This document shows, one piece after another, positions 16,771-26,104 of a stretch of DNA of 64,000 bases. Position numbers and translations under genes: made by a program. The DNA lies in contig UQBY01000008.1 in the NCBI GenBank assembly GCA_900539375.1, positions 1-64,000 on the forward strand, in the 5' to 3' direction. The notes beneath the pieces were generated by a model that was not told the origin of the DNA, made no database searches, and saw only the letters and a list, made by a program, of their open reading frames with translations. Each line of letters starts with the position of its first letter. The first letter of the stretch is position 1. The DNA comes from an uncultured Clostridium sp. GTDB lineage: Bacteria > Bacillota > Clostridia > Clostridiales > Clostridiaceae.

Positions 16771-18129
16771 ATGAATATATTTAAAAGAGCAATATTATAC
16801 ATAACAAGAAAAAAAATAAAAAGCATTATTATGCTATTTATATTGTTTGGAATAGCAACAGCAGTTTTAAGTGGAATTTCAGTTAAAAAGGCAGCCAATA
16901 TAGCAAGACAAAATTCAAATAAGGATATGGCAAATACTTTTGAATTACAAGCTAATCTTGCTAGTAATTTTGAAGGGACAATTCCAGAAAATTTAATTAA
17001 TAAGGTTTCAAAGGTGGAAGGTATTAAGAATTATGATGGTGCAATTCAGGGAGTTGGTTTAGATTTAGAAAATATAAATTATATAAAACCTGAAAAAAAT
17101 GTGGTTCAATACAATGATGATAATAAATACGAAAAACTTTTTTCTGTAGAAGCACATGAAAATTCAGAATATGATATTAAGTTCATAAGTAAATCATTAA
17201 AATTAGTTGATGGTAGACATATTGTTTCTACTGATAAAAATAAGGTATTAATTCACAAGGACTTAGCAGAATTAAATAATTTAAAGGTTGGTGATACTAT
17301 AAAAGCAAAAAAGAGTGTTGCCGATTTCAATGCTTCAACTTCATCTAAAAGTGATTATGACCTTGAGATTGTAGGTATTTTTGAAAGTGAAAATACTGAA
17401 AGAGCAGGGCACAAATTAGAAATGCCTGAAAATCTTTTAATTACTGATATAGATACTATTAAAACTTTATATGGATATTCAGATGGAAATATAAAATATA
17501 CAAATGCCACTTTCAATACAAAGAGTCAAGTAGATAAAGTAATATCAAAAGTTAAATATATTCCTAGTAACTGGAATAATTATACAATAGTAAAAAGTGA
17601 AGATACATTTTTAGCATTATCTAAGTCTTTTGATTCCTTAGATAAGATTATAAATATGGTTTTGATTGGAGCGATAATAGCAGGAGTAATAATACTTTCT
17701 TTAGTGTTAGCATTTTGGATTCAAGGAAGAATTCATGAAACAGGTATATTACTTTCAATAGGGATTTCAAAGTTTAATATTATTTCTCAATATATAATTG
17801 AATTATTACTTATAAGTATATTAGCTTTTGGAGGTTCGTATTTCTCAAGTAAGCTAATTTCACAAAATATAGGGAACACACTAGTTCAGCAAGCAGGTAA
17901 ACAAGCTATTCAAGATGTTCAAAGTGGATTTGGAGGGTTTTCATTAGGAAATGATGTTAATAGTTCTTTAGCAACCCATACAGTAGATGAAATAGATGTA
18001 AAAGTAGAATTTAGAGAATTAGTTTATGTATATGTTATAGGAACAGTAATTATTATACTTTCAGTAATAGCCTCATCTATATCAATAATTAGATTAAAAC
18101 CAAAAGAAATATTATCAAAAATGAGCTAG
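16771..18129 (+). CDS. ABC transporter permease, FtsX/MacB type
   Basis: A 452-residue permease with one N-terminal transmembrane helix (KSIIMLFILFGIATAVLSGISV), a large extracellular domain of ~250 residues (about 45-290) and three C-terminal helices (about 292-315, 345-365 and 420-445). This is the MacB/FtsX mechanotransmission layout, for which transport is not across the helices but through shape change. A GGGAGGA site precedes the ATG. It is followed after 11 bases by its ATPase and preceded by a two-component system, so it is likely an exporter or sensor for peptides. Confidence 0.88.
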   Translation: MNIFKRAILYITRKKIKSIIMLFILFGIATAVLSGISVKKAANIARQNSNKDMANTFELQANLASNFEGTIPENLINKVSKVEGIKNYDGAIQGVGLDLENINYIKPEKNVVQYNDDNKYEKLFSVEAHENSEYDIKFISKSLKLVDGRHIVSTDKNKVLIHKDLAELNNLKVGDTIKAKKSVADFNASTSSKSDYDLEIVGIFESENTERAGHKLEMPENLLITDIDTIKTLYGYSDGNIKYTNATFNTKSQVDKVISKVKYIPSNWNNYTIVKSEDTFLALSKSFDSLDKIINMVLIGAIIAGVIILSLVLAFWIQGRIHETGILLSIGISKFNIISQYIIELLLISILAFGGSYFSSKLISQNIGNTLVQQAGKQAIQDVQSGFGGFSLGNDVNSSLATHTVDEIDVKVEFRELVYVYVIGTVIIILSVIASSISIIRLKPKEILSKMS

Positions 18130-18140
18130 GAGGAATAGAA

Positions 18141-18776
18141 ATGTCAATTTTAGCATTAAATAAAGTTAATTATTCATATAAAAATGGGAAAAAAATTCTA
18201 AGTGATATAAGTATGGAATTTGAAAAGAAAAAATTCTATGCTATTTTAGGAACCTCTGGTTCAGGAAAAACAACATTATTATCATTGCTAGCTGGATTAG
18301 ATGAACCTAAAAGTGGGGAAATATTGTATAATAATGAAAATATAAAAATAAAGGGATATGAGAATCATAGAAAAAATAATATTTCATTAATTTTCCAAAA
18401 TTACAATTTAATTGATTATATGACACCTTTAGAAAATTTAAAAATAGTTTGCCCTAAGGCGAATAAGGAAATTTTAAACAATTTAGGCTTAGCTGATGAT
18501 GAAATTAATAGAAATGTATTACAATTATCAGGAGGACAGCAACAACGTGTTGCCATTGCAAGAACACTTGTTACAGATTCACCAGTAATATTAGCAGATG
18601 AGCCAACAGGAAATTTAGATAGTGACACAGCAGATGAAATTATAGAAATATTGAAAACAAGCTCCCATAAACATGAAAAGTGTGTAATAGTAGTCACTCA
18701 TAGCAAGGAACTGGCTAAAAAGGCAGATATTGTACTTATATTAAAAAATAAAAAATTAACACAAATAAATCTATAA
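18141..18776 (+). CDS. ABC transporter ATP-binding protein (MacB/LolD type)
   Basis: A 211-residue nucleotide-binding subunit: Walker A GTSGSGKTT (35-43), Q loop LIFQNYNLIDYMTPLENL, signature LSGGQQQRVAIAR, Walker B VILADEPTGNLD and an H-loop VVTHS. EPTGNLDS is characteristic of the MacB/LolD group that pairs with FtsX-like permeases. It works with the permease immediately upstream. Confidence 0.93.
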   Translation: MSILALNKVNYSYKNGKKILSDISMEFEKKKFYAILGTSGSGKTTLLSLLAGLDEPKSGEILYNNENIKIKGYENHRKNNISLIFQNYNLIDYMTPLENLKIVCPKANKEILNNLGLADDEINRNVLQLSGGQQQRVAIARTLVTDSPVILADEPTGNLDSDTADEIIEILKTSSHKHEKCVIVVTHSKELAKKADIVLILKNKKLTQINL

Positions 18777-18820
18777 AGATTAATATTAATATGTATTTAT
18801 ACATTATAAATTACATAAAG

Positions 18821-18858
18821 AAGAACCTTAGTAAGTTATTTTACTAAGGTTCTTTTTG
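18821..18858 (+). terminator. Intrinsic terminator after the ABC operon
   Basis: AAGAACCTTAGTAA (18821-18834) pairs with TTACTAAGGTTCTT (18841-18854), then TTTTG. The same stem sequence is used after rlmH. Confidence 0.88.
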
Positions 18859-18909
18859 TATAAAATATTTTCTACAAAAAACAATAAGGTTATATTATGT
18901 TTATATTTA

Positions 18910-19938
18910 TTATTTTACAAATTTGCAAAAACATTTATTAAAAAGTAATCCATATACAACTCCTAAAGCATTATTAAATATTCTATAAAATATGGCTGCT
19001 GGAAAACCTAAGATAGTTGAGGCAATAGCTATAGCTCCAAAGGTATTGAAAACTGATTGAAAACCATAAGTTGCAGAAAGGCCTACTCCTATCCCTCCCA
19101 AAATACCAATGTTCTCATACATAAATTTAGGGCAATAAGTAAAGATTATAAATACAAGTAATGCACCAAAAATATTGCCTAAAATTCTTGATTTTGCTTT
19201 TTCTCTTTTGCCTGTTGGAAATGGGCTAATTATAGACATAACAGCAATTCCTACCCACATAGCTCTTGGAAGATGAATTAATCTTGCAATAAATAAAATA
19301 GAAGATATAGCAATGGTAAGAGATAATTGCCATTTTGTTCTATCAGATTTAATATCAAATTCTTGAATAAAACTTGATAAGCTTGATTTGTGTTCCTTTT
19401 TTCTATGTTTTACATAATATATTATTCCAGTAATTATAATGCCTACAGCAAGTCCTTCTAGTCTTTTAATATATAAAGTGCCTGAAACATCATAACCATA
19501 TAATAATAAGTAACCTAAGACTAAAGTAGAATGATTACACATCTTTACATTATGACATCCTAAAAACATTAATAAAAAAATGCATATAGTATTAACTAAT
19601 AATTCAACAAAGATATTACTAATGTTACTTAGTCTTGGACCAAAGGCTAAAATGGCAAAGATAGCTATTAAAGAAGGAATAGCATGGGAAGTTTTAATTG
19701 ATAAATCTATATTTCTAAATACTAAAACAAAAAGTAAAACAACTACACCAACAACACTGTTAGAGTTTCCAAAAATTTTGCTATAACCAATTACAAATGC
19801 CATACAAAATATCATAGTTAAAAAAATCTTAAACAAATAAATAGCAATATGTTTAAATTTTTCTTTGTTATTTTGTGTATTTCTAATAAGTTCCTTAGAA
19901 CCAGCTTGATTTAACTGTAATTCTTGATAAAATGTCAT
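18910..19938 (-). CDS. FUSC-family membrane protein (aromatic-acid-exporter-like)
   Basis: A 342-residue membrane protein with two blocks of hydrophobic helices (about 35-165 and 200-335) separated by a charged loop (KHRKKEHKSSLSS). The second block has FIARLIHLPRAMWVGIAVMSIISPF, typical of the FUSC (fusaric acid resistance)/YccS superfamily. The start is set at 19938, preceded by AAGGAGGAATTTTTT; an in-frame extension upstream to 20016 lacks a ribosome site. The substrate is unknown. It is a single gene convergent with the ABC operon. Confidence 0.78.
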   Translation of the reverse strand: MTFYQELQLNQAGSKELIRNTQNNKEKFKHIAIYLFKIFLTMIFCMAFVIGYSKIFGNSNSVVGVVVLLFVLVFRNIDLSIKTSHAIPSLIAIFAILAFGPRLSNISNIFVELLVNTICIFLLMFLGCHNVKMCNHSTLVLGYLLLYGYDVSGTLYIKRLEGLAVGIIITGIIYYVKHRKKEHKSSLSSFIQEFDIKSDRTKWQLSLTIAISSILFIARLIHLPRAMWVGIAVMSIISPFPTGKREKAKSRILGNIFGALLVFIIFTYCPKFMYENIGILGGIGVGLSATYGFQSVFNTFGAIAIASTILGFPAAIFYRIFNNALGVVYGLLFNKCFCKFVK

Positions 19939-20219
19939 AAAAAATTCCTCCTTACGAAATATATGATTTTTAGGTATGCAAAAAGGGATTATACTCTCTA
20001 AAAAATAGATTGTCAATGAAATGGTTAATTGTTGTAATATTTGTATGGGGATATTTTTTAGATTAATGTTGTATATTTAATCTTAAATAAAAGAAAAAGT
20101 ATATTTTTGCTAATAAATATAGCTAAAATAAATAAAATTAATAAATATATATAAAAAATTAGTATTTACTTATTAAATTTCATATATTATAATAAGTAAA
20201 AAATAAGGAGAATAAGTTA

Positions 20220-21443
20220 ATGCAGTATAAACCTTTATCAAGTATATTTTATAGTAATAATAATGAATATTTAAAAATATATACAAACAGATATAATAGT
20301 GAATCAACTTATAGATTTGATTTTAAAATAAAAGAAAATAATGCTTTTTTAATAATTAATAATGATATATTAAAGGGAATAGAATCTATTTATAAACTTA
20401 ATTGTGATTTATTAAAAAAGGTGCATAGAGTTCCTTTAATTGCACTAAAGCAATACAGAAAAAAGTGTCTTGTTGATGAAATAAAAATAACTAATGAAAT
20501 TGAAGGAGTAAATAGCACTAGAAAAGAAATAAATGATATATTAAATAGTAAGGTAGAAAATAATAAAAATACAAGGTTATATGGATTAGTTAAAAAATAT
20601 GATTTGTTAGAAGAAGAGGAAATAAAACTTAATTGTTGTGAAGACATAAGAGAATTATATAATGAATTAGTATTAAAAGAAGTCATTGAAGAAGATTCAA
20701 AAAATAAACCTGATGGAAAAATTTTTAGAAAAGAAGAAGTTTATGTACAAAATCCTACTGGAAAGATAATTCATAGTGGAGTATATCCTGAAGAAAATAT
20801 AATTTTTAATATGACTAAGGGTCTAAATATTTTAAATAATGATGAGTATGATTACATGATAAGAATAGCAGTCTTTCATTATATATTTGGGTATATACAT
20901 CCTTTTTATGATGGAAATGGTAGAACTAGTAGATTTATTAGTAGTTATTTATTATCTAAAAATTTGCACCCTTTAGTATCATATAAATTAGCTTCAACAA
21001 TAAAGGAAAATCTAAATTCTTATTATAAAAGTTTTAAAGAAACTAATGATGAAAAAAACAAAGGAGATTTAACTATTTTTGTGATGAAGTTTTTTGACAT
21101 ATTAATTAAATCTTTAATGGAATTGTGTGATTCATTAGATGAAGGATATAATAAACTTAATTATTTTACAAATATATCAGAAAAAATGTGTGTTGGAGAT
21201 AGTAGAAAGTTTAAAGTGTTATTTATACTTATTCAAAACACCTTATTTGGAGATGAAGGATTAGATATAGATGATTTAAGTTCTATTTGTAAAATTGGAA
21301 AGTCTAAAATTAGAAGTTCTTTAAAGGAACTAGAAGAAAATAATATATTATATATAACCAAGGATGGAAGAAAAAATTTATATGATATAAATCTTAATTA
21401 TATGAGTAATTTAAATGAAAACATAAAAAAGAAGCATTTGTAA
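20220..21443 (+). CDS. Fic-domain protein with intramolecular inhibitory helix
   Basis: A 407-residue protein of the Fic family, which transfers AMP or other nucleotide-derived groups to protein hydroxyls. The catalytic motif HPFYDGNGRTSR (227-238) is complete (HxFx[DE]GNGRxxR). TNEIEG (91-96) matches the S/TxxxE[G/N] inhibitory motif placed N-terminally, i.e. class II. The C-terminal ~90 residues look like a winged helix (DLSSICKIGKSKIRSSLKELEENNILYITKDG). A TATAAT box (20188-20193) sits inside an ACTTATTA/TAATAAGT inverted repeat. No antitoxin gene is adjacent. Target unknown. Confidence 0.88.
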   Translation: MQYKPLSSIFYSNNNEYLKIYTNRYNSESTYRFDFKIKENNAFLIINNDILKGIESIYKLNCDLLKKVHRVPLIALKQYRKKCLVDEIKITNEIEGVNSTRKEINDILNSKVENNKNTRLYGLVKKYDLLEEEEIKLNCCEDIRELYNELVLKEVIEEDSKNKPDGKIFRKEEVYVQNPTGKIIHSGVYPEENIIFNMTKGLNILNNDEYDYMIRIAVFHYIFGYIHPFYDGNGRTSRFISSYLLSKNLHPLVSYKLASTIKENLNSYYKSFKETNDEKNKGDLTIFVMKFFDILIKSLMELCDSLDEGYNKLNYFTNISEKMCVGDSRKFKVLFILIQNTLFGDEGLDIDDLSSICKIGKSKIRSSLKELEENNILYITKDGRKNLYDINLNYMSNLNENIKKKHL

Positions 21444-21462
21444 ATGATGCTTCTTTTTTTGT
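21429..21462. terminator. Bidirectional terminator between Fic and NSS genes
   Basis: AGAAGCAT and ATGCTTCT form a hairpin flanked by an A-run and a T-run, so it can serve the Fic gene (+) and the symporter gene (-). Confidence 0.82.
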
Positions 21463-21476
21463 TTAAAAATATTTTT

Positions 21477-22874
21477 TTATAATGAGAATAAACCTAATAC
21501 ACTTGCAATAGAACTTATAAGTATAATTAAAATACAAATAGGAGCTAAATATTTTAAGAAGAAGTTGTATAGTTTTTTTCTACGAAAGTTTGAAGATACT
21601 TCAACTTCCTCTGCAATTTTCTTAAATCCTACTATTTTAATAATAAGAATACAAGTTGAAAGAGCAGCTATTGGCATCATAATTGAATTTGTTAAGAAAT
21701 CAAAGAAGTCTAAAAATGACATTCCAAAGATTTTTACAAAGTCTAAAACACCATATCCTAGTGATGAGGCAGAACCAATAACAAGCATAACTACAACCAT
21801 TAAAAGAGAACTTTTTTTACGGCTCAATTTTAATTCATCTGAAATTGTAGCAACACTAGCTTCCATAATAGAAATTGCACTAGTTAAAGCTGCAAGTAAA
21901 ACAAGTAAGAAGAAAATAATACCAGCTAAAGTTCCAACTCCCATACTTGCAAAAGTTTTAGGTAATGTAATAAACATAAGTGAAGGACCAGCTTGTAATG
22001 TATTAGGGTCTCCACCAGAAAAAGCAAATACAGCTGGAATTATCATCATACCTGCTAAAAGAGCAATTCCTGTATCGAATATTTCTATTTGTGTTGTTGA
22101 TTTTTCAATATCTACATCTTTACCAATATAAGAGCCATAGGTATATAAAACTCCCATTGCAATTGATAGTGAATAAAACATTTGTCCCATAGCTGCAACT
22201 ACAGTCATCCAAGAGAAATTTTTAAAGTTTGGAATAAGAAAATACTTAACTCCTTCTAATGCTCCAGGACGTGTTACAGAGTATATAGTAACAAAAATAG
22301 CAAGGACTATAAGTAATGGCATTGTAAGTTTAGAAACAAGTTCCACTCCTTGCTTAACACCAGCAGCAATAACTAAAAAGACAATTAATGAAAATATTAT
22401 AAACCAAAACTCCACACTTCCAGAAGATGAAAGGAAGTTTGAAAAATAATCATCTCCAGCTAATACTTGCACGTTTCCTTTTATGTACTCTATTAGGTAT
22501 TTAACTACCCATCCACCAATTACACAGTAATAAGGGACTATAAGCATAGGAACAACAGCATTAACCCAACCACCAAATTTAAATGGAAAGCTTTTTCCAA
22601 AGACATTAAATGCCCCAACTGGACCTTTACCTGTCATACGTCCTAATGCAGTTTCTGAAATAATTAGTACATATCCAAAAGTAACTGTAAGAATTAGATA
22701 TACTAATAAAAACATACCTCCACCATATTTTGCAGCAAGGTATGGAAAACGCCAAATGTTACCAAGACCAACAGCAGAACCAGCAACAGCTAGAACATAG
22801 CCAATACGACTAGAAAAACTTCCACGTGAAGAATCCATGTCATTTAAATGTTTTTCTGACGAAATTTTCTTCAT
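21477..22874 (-). CDS. Neurotransmitter:sodium symporter (NSS/SNF) family transporter
   Basis: A 465-residue sodium-coupled amino-acid or amine transporter with 11-12 transmembrane helices. The N-terminal SRIGYVLAVAGSAVGLGNIWRFPY is the hallmark of the LeuT-type NSS family (unwound TM1 with GLGNIWRFPY). The ATG at 22874 has GGAGGAAAA upstream on the minus strand; the longer frame to 22997 overlaps the AraC gene and has no ribosome site. It may be co-transcribed with, or read separately from, the AraC regulator upstream (82-base gap). The substrate cannot be assigned. Confidence 0.92.
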   Translation of the reverse strand: MKKISSEKHLNDMDSSRGSFSSRIGYVLAVAGSAVGLGNIWRFPYLAAKYGGGMFLLVYLILTVTFGYVLIISETALGRMTGKGPVGAFNVFGKSFPFKFGGWVNAVVPMLIVPYYCVIGGWVVKYLIEYIKGNVQVLAGDDYFSNFLSSSGSVEFWFIIFSLIVFLVIAAGVKQGVELVSKLTMPLLIVLAIFVTIYSVTRPGALEGVKYFLIPNFKNFSWMTVVAAMGQMFYSLSIAMGVLYTYGSYIGKDVDIEKSTTQIEIFDTGIALLAGMMIIPAVFAFSGGDPNTLQAGPSLMFITLPKTFASMGVGTLAGIIFFLLVLLAALTSAISIMEASVATISDELKLSRKKSSLLMVVVMLVIGSASSLGYGVLDFVKIFGMSFLDFFDFLTNSIMMPIAALSTCILIIKIVGFKKIAEEVEVSSNFRRKKLYNFFLKYLAPICILIILISSIASVLGLFSL

Positions 22875-22956
22875 ATTTTTCCTCCTTAATATATAGTAAT
22901 ACTTTCTTAGATTATCATTGAATTTACATAAATTCAAGCAACAAGTGTAAATAGTA

Positions 22957-23961
22957 TCATATTTTCTTTTTTCTAAAGGCAAGAGGAGTTTTTCCATGAA
23001 CCTTTTTAAACATTTTTATAAAGTTTGCACTATGGTTATAGCCAACTTTTTGAGCTATTTCATCAATACTTAAGTCCGTAGTAGATAACAAATTTTCAGC
23101 TACTGTCATTCTAACAGAAGTAGTGTATTGTCTTATAGACATATGGTATTTTGCTGAAAAACCTGCCTTTAACTTTTGTTCATTTAAAAAGACCATTTTA
23201 CTTAAAGCATTAATTGTTGGAGGATGAAAAAATTCTTTAGTTAGTATATCATAAGCTTTTTGTATTGAATTTATATCTGAAATTGTTAAAGCAACATATC
23301 TATCTTTTCCTATTTTAATATTTCCATAATCTAATTGAGTATTAAAAACATTTTCTGGAGAATGTAATATTTCTTTATTAATTAAAGCAATAGATTCTAA
23401 AATTTTACTTTCTAAATATAGAGGAGTTAATTCCTCTCTTTCTGCAAGATTTCTAAGGTCTTGAATAATTTTAGCTATCTCAAGAGGAAGGTAATGATAG
23501 GTATAATTAGTAATAAAATTAGTAAAATCTAATGAATTTGGAAAATTAGGAAGTATAACTTCATCAAAATATTTTCTATAAATAGTTATTTCTGTTCCAT
23601 GAAAATGTTGCCCTTTTTTCCAGGATTGAGTTCCCTTTAATCCTTTTTCACTTACAAAAAATGAAGAGGGACTAAAAGAAGAAATGGCACTATCTTTAAT
23701 TTCAAATTTAGTGTTTCCAGTATAAACAGTTCCAAATTTTATTAATTCTTCATTGTGTTCAAAAGAAATTGAAAAATTTGAAGGAATGGTATAATCCCCA
23801 ATACCAAAATCATAATAACCTTTTCTAGAATATTTAATAAGATAGCCAAGCTCTTTTCTATTTTTATTTTCATATAAGATGTAATTTCCTTTGTTGTATG
23901 GCTTAAAAGTCAATTTTTTCAAAACTTTTTCTTTAAAATCTTTTGTACTTTTTGCAATCAT
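22957..23961 (-). CDS. AraC-family transcriptional regulator
   Basis: A 334-residue regulator. The C-terminal ~100 residues carry two HTH motifs (INALSKMVFLNEQKLKAGFSAKYHMSIRQY and DLSIDEIAQKVGYNHSANFIKMFKKVHGKTPLAFRK). The N-terminal ~220 residues resemble the ligand domain of PchR/YbtA-like siderophore-responsive regulators. It is divergent from the Fur-boxed iron-uptake operon at 24175, so it probably activates that operon when the siderophore enters. That role is inference from position. Confidence 0.86.
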   Translation of the reverse strand: MIAKSTKDFKEKVLKKLTFKPYNKGNYILYENKNRKELGYLIKYSRKGYYDFGIGDYTIPSNFSISFEHNEELIKFGTVYTGNTKFEIKDSAISSFSPSSFFVSEKGLKGTQSWKKGQHFHGTEITIYRKYFDEVILPNFPNSLDFTNFITNYTYHYLPLEIAKIIQDLRNLAEREELTPLYLESKILESIALINKEILHSPENVFNTQLDYGNIKIGKDRYVALTISDINSIQKAYDILTKEFFHPPTINALSKMVFLNEQKLKAGFSAKYHMSIRQYTTSVRMTVAENLLSTTDLSIDEIAQKVGYNHSANFIKMFKKVHGKTPLAFRKKKI

Positions 23962-24099
23962 AAAGCTTTTCCTTTCTTAAAAACATAAAATTTTAGATTT
24001 AAATGATTTATATTTACAAATACTAAAAATATCTTCTTGTAATTATTATAACAAAAATAATTTTAATAGATGATAAAATTATTAAATTAGGTGCAAATG

Positions 24100-24128
24100 T
24101 TGAAATGATAATCATTATCATATAAAAT
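24100..24128 (+). promoter_or_regulatory. Promoter with a Fur box between -35 and -10
   Basis: TTGAAA (24100-24105) and TAAAAT (24123-24128) are 17 bases apart. Between them lies TGATAATCATTATCA (24106-24120), an exact 7-1-7 palindrome matching the Fur consensus. Iron-loaded Fur would block RNA polymerase directly. This explains iron control of the operon starting at 24175. Confidence 0.85.
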
Positions 24129-24174
24129 CTGAAAGGATGAAAAAGTAAAAAAATATATGGAGGAAATTTATGTC

Positions 24175-25125
24175 ATGAAAAAAAGAAATTTGTTTAAAAT
24201 GTTAACTGTAGTTTGTGTTGCAGGAATAATGCTTATAGGTTGTGGAAATAGTAAAAATACAGAGGATACATCAAAAAAATCTACTGTAACAGTTACTGAT
24301 GTAAAAGGAGAAGTTGAAATACCAGAAGAGCCTGAAAGAATTGTAGATTTAAGTGGTAATAGTGATATTTTATCAATTTTAGGATATAAGGTTATAGGAA
24401 CAGCAAATAGTGATGCTTATGATTATACTAAGTTCCCAAAATACTTAGAAGATACATTAAAGGGAGCTGAAATTTTAGGTTATAGTATGCAAGACACTAT
24501 GGATATAGAGCAAGTTATGAATTTAAATCCTGATTTAATTATAATATCAACAGTTCAAGAAAAAATGTATGACCAATTAAGTGAAATTGCTCCAACAGTT
24601 ATGATTCAATTAGAAGCTTTAAATTGGAAAGATGATGTTAAAAGTTTTGCAAAAGTATTTAATAAAGAAGATGTAGCAGAAAAGTGGTTAAAAGCTTATG
24701 AAGAAAAAGCTAAAGAAGCTGGAGATAAAATTAAGGCTGAGTATGGAGAAAATACAACTTACCTTTCATTTTTAGCAAGTGGTGGACAGTTCTTTATATT
24801 TGATGGAGCTGGTTTTGGAAGTGTTTTATATGAAGATATGGGACTTAGCAAGCCTAAAGGAATGCCAGAACAAAGCAATATAAGTCTTCCAGTAGTTACA
24901 TATGAAGGATTAGCTGCAATAGATACAGATTATATATTCTTAATAACAACTGATGAAGATTATACACAACTTGAAAGTAATGCAATTTGGAACAGTTTAC
25001 CTGCAGTTAAAGAAGGAAAGGTAGTGAAATTAGGAGCCTCACCATACTTTAATCAAGGTTATAGTTCAATAGGAAGAGATTTATTATTAGATGAAATAGG
25101 TGAAATGTTAAATGAAACAAAGTAA
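24175..25125 (+). CDS. Siderophore ABC transporter substrate-binding lipoprotein
   Basis: A 316-residue extracellular binding protein. MKKRNLFKMLTVVCVAGIML is a lipoprotein signal, with Cys23 in LIGC as lipid anchor. The rest is a class III (FhuD/BtuF-like) fold: VTDVKGEVEIPEEPERIVDLS, a long central helix (KAYEEKAKEAGDKIKAEYG) and C-terminal NSLPAVKEGKVVKLG. The ATG at 24157 is inside the GGAGG site, so 24175 is the start. It overlaps the first permease gene by 14 bases. Ligand: a ferric siderophore or possibly heme; the Fur box favours iron. Confidence 0.92.
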   Translation: MKKRNLFKMLTVVCVAGIMLIGCGNSKNTEDTSKKSTVTVTDVKGEVEIPEEPERIVDLSGNSDILSILGYKVIGTANSDAYDYTKFPKYLEDTLKGAEILGYSMQDTMDIEQVMNLNPDLIIISTVQEKMYDQLSEIAPTVMIQLEALNWKDDVKSFAKVFNKEDVAEKWLKAYEEKAKEAGDKIKAEYGENTTYLSFLASGGQFFIFDGAGFGSVLYEDMGLSKPKGMPEQSNISLPVVTYEGLAAIDTDYIFLITTDEDYTQLESNAIWNSLPAVKEGKVVKLGASPYFNQGYSSIGRDLLLDEIGEMLNETK

Positions 25126-26104
25126 TAAACATTTATTAATATTTGTGATTTTTAGTTTGTTACTTCTAATTATAGGACTGGTTCTAGCTATAAGGCTAGG
25201 ATCCGTCCATATTACTTTTAGAGACATTTTTAATAGTATATTTAATTATAGTGAAACACTAGAACTTATGCTGGTTAGAGATGTACGTATTCCAAGAGCA
25301 CTTTCTGTACTTATGACAGGAGGAATATTAGGAGTAACAGGAGCAATGATTCAAGGGGTTACAAGAAATCCAATAGCTGAACCTTCTATACTTGGAGTAA
25401 GTCAAGGAGCAACTTTAGTAATAGCAATATTTTATGCAACAGGAATTGTAATAACAACAAAAAATGTAATGATAGCATCTTTTATAGGAGCATTTTTATC
25501 AGGAATTATAGTTTTAGGATTTATATCAAAAAAAGCCAATAATAATTCTATTACCAAAATACTTTTAGCAGGAACTGCTATGAGCACATTTTTCATTTCA
25601 TTAACAACAATAATAGGACTTTTATCAAACCAGTCTCAAATGATAGCTTTTTGGGTTTCTGGAGGATTTAGAAATGCTAGTTGGTCAGACTTTCTTCTTG
25701 TTTTTATTATTGGAACAATAGGGTTTTTAATAGCAATTTTATTATCACCAAAAATAAATATATTAAATCTTGGAGATGATGTTTGTATAGGTCTTGGAGA
25801 AAGCCCAGAGAAAATAAGATTCATTACTCTTATGGTTATGATACCAATGTGTGCAGCTGCTGTAGCCGTTGGAAAAAATATAGCTTTTGTAGGGCTTATA
25901 GTTCCACAAGTAGTCAAAAAAATATTAGGTGAAGATTATAGAAAAAATATTCCATGTTCATTTTTACTTGGAGCCGTTCTTTTAACCTTTGCAGATATTT
26001 TAGCTAGAATGTTATTTAATCCATATGAAACTCCAATTGGAGTTTTTACAGCAATTATAGGAGTACCATTTTTTATTTTGGCAGCTAGAAAGGAGAGAGG
26101 TTAA
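25112..26104 (+). CDS. FecCD-family siderophore permease (first)
   Basis: A 330-residue membrane permease with about ten helices. RDVRIPRALSVLMTGGILGVTGAMIQGVTRNPIAEPSILGVSQGA-type sequence and GLIVPQVVKKILGEDYRK (the EAA-like loop) are typical of FecCD/BtuC. It is translationally coupled to the binding protein and overlaps the next permease by one base. It works as a heterodimer with that permease. Confidence 0.92.
   Translation: MKQSNKHLLIFVIFSLLLLIIGLVLAIRLGSVHITFRDIFNSIFNYSETLELMLVRDVRIPRALSVLMTGGILGVTGAMIQGVTRNPIAEPSILGVSQGATLVIAIFYATGIVITTKNVMIASFIGAFLSGIIVLGFISKKANNNSITKILLAGTAMSTFFISLTTIIGLLSNQSQMIAFWVSGGFRNASWSDFLLVFIIGTIGFLIAILLSPKINILNLGDDVCIGLGESPEKIRFITLMVMIPMCAAAVAVGKNIAFVGLIVPQVVKKILGEDYRKNIPCSFLLGAVLLTFADILARMLFNPYETPIGVFTAIIGVPFFILAARKERG

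Noticed and set aside
21565..22131. 188-codon plus-strand ORF opposite the NSS symporter gene
   Set aside because: It lies wholly antisense to a clear membrane transporter and its sequence shows no domain; long antisense frames are common opposite such genes.
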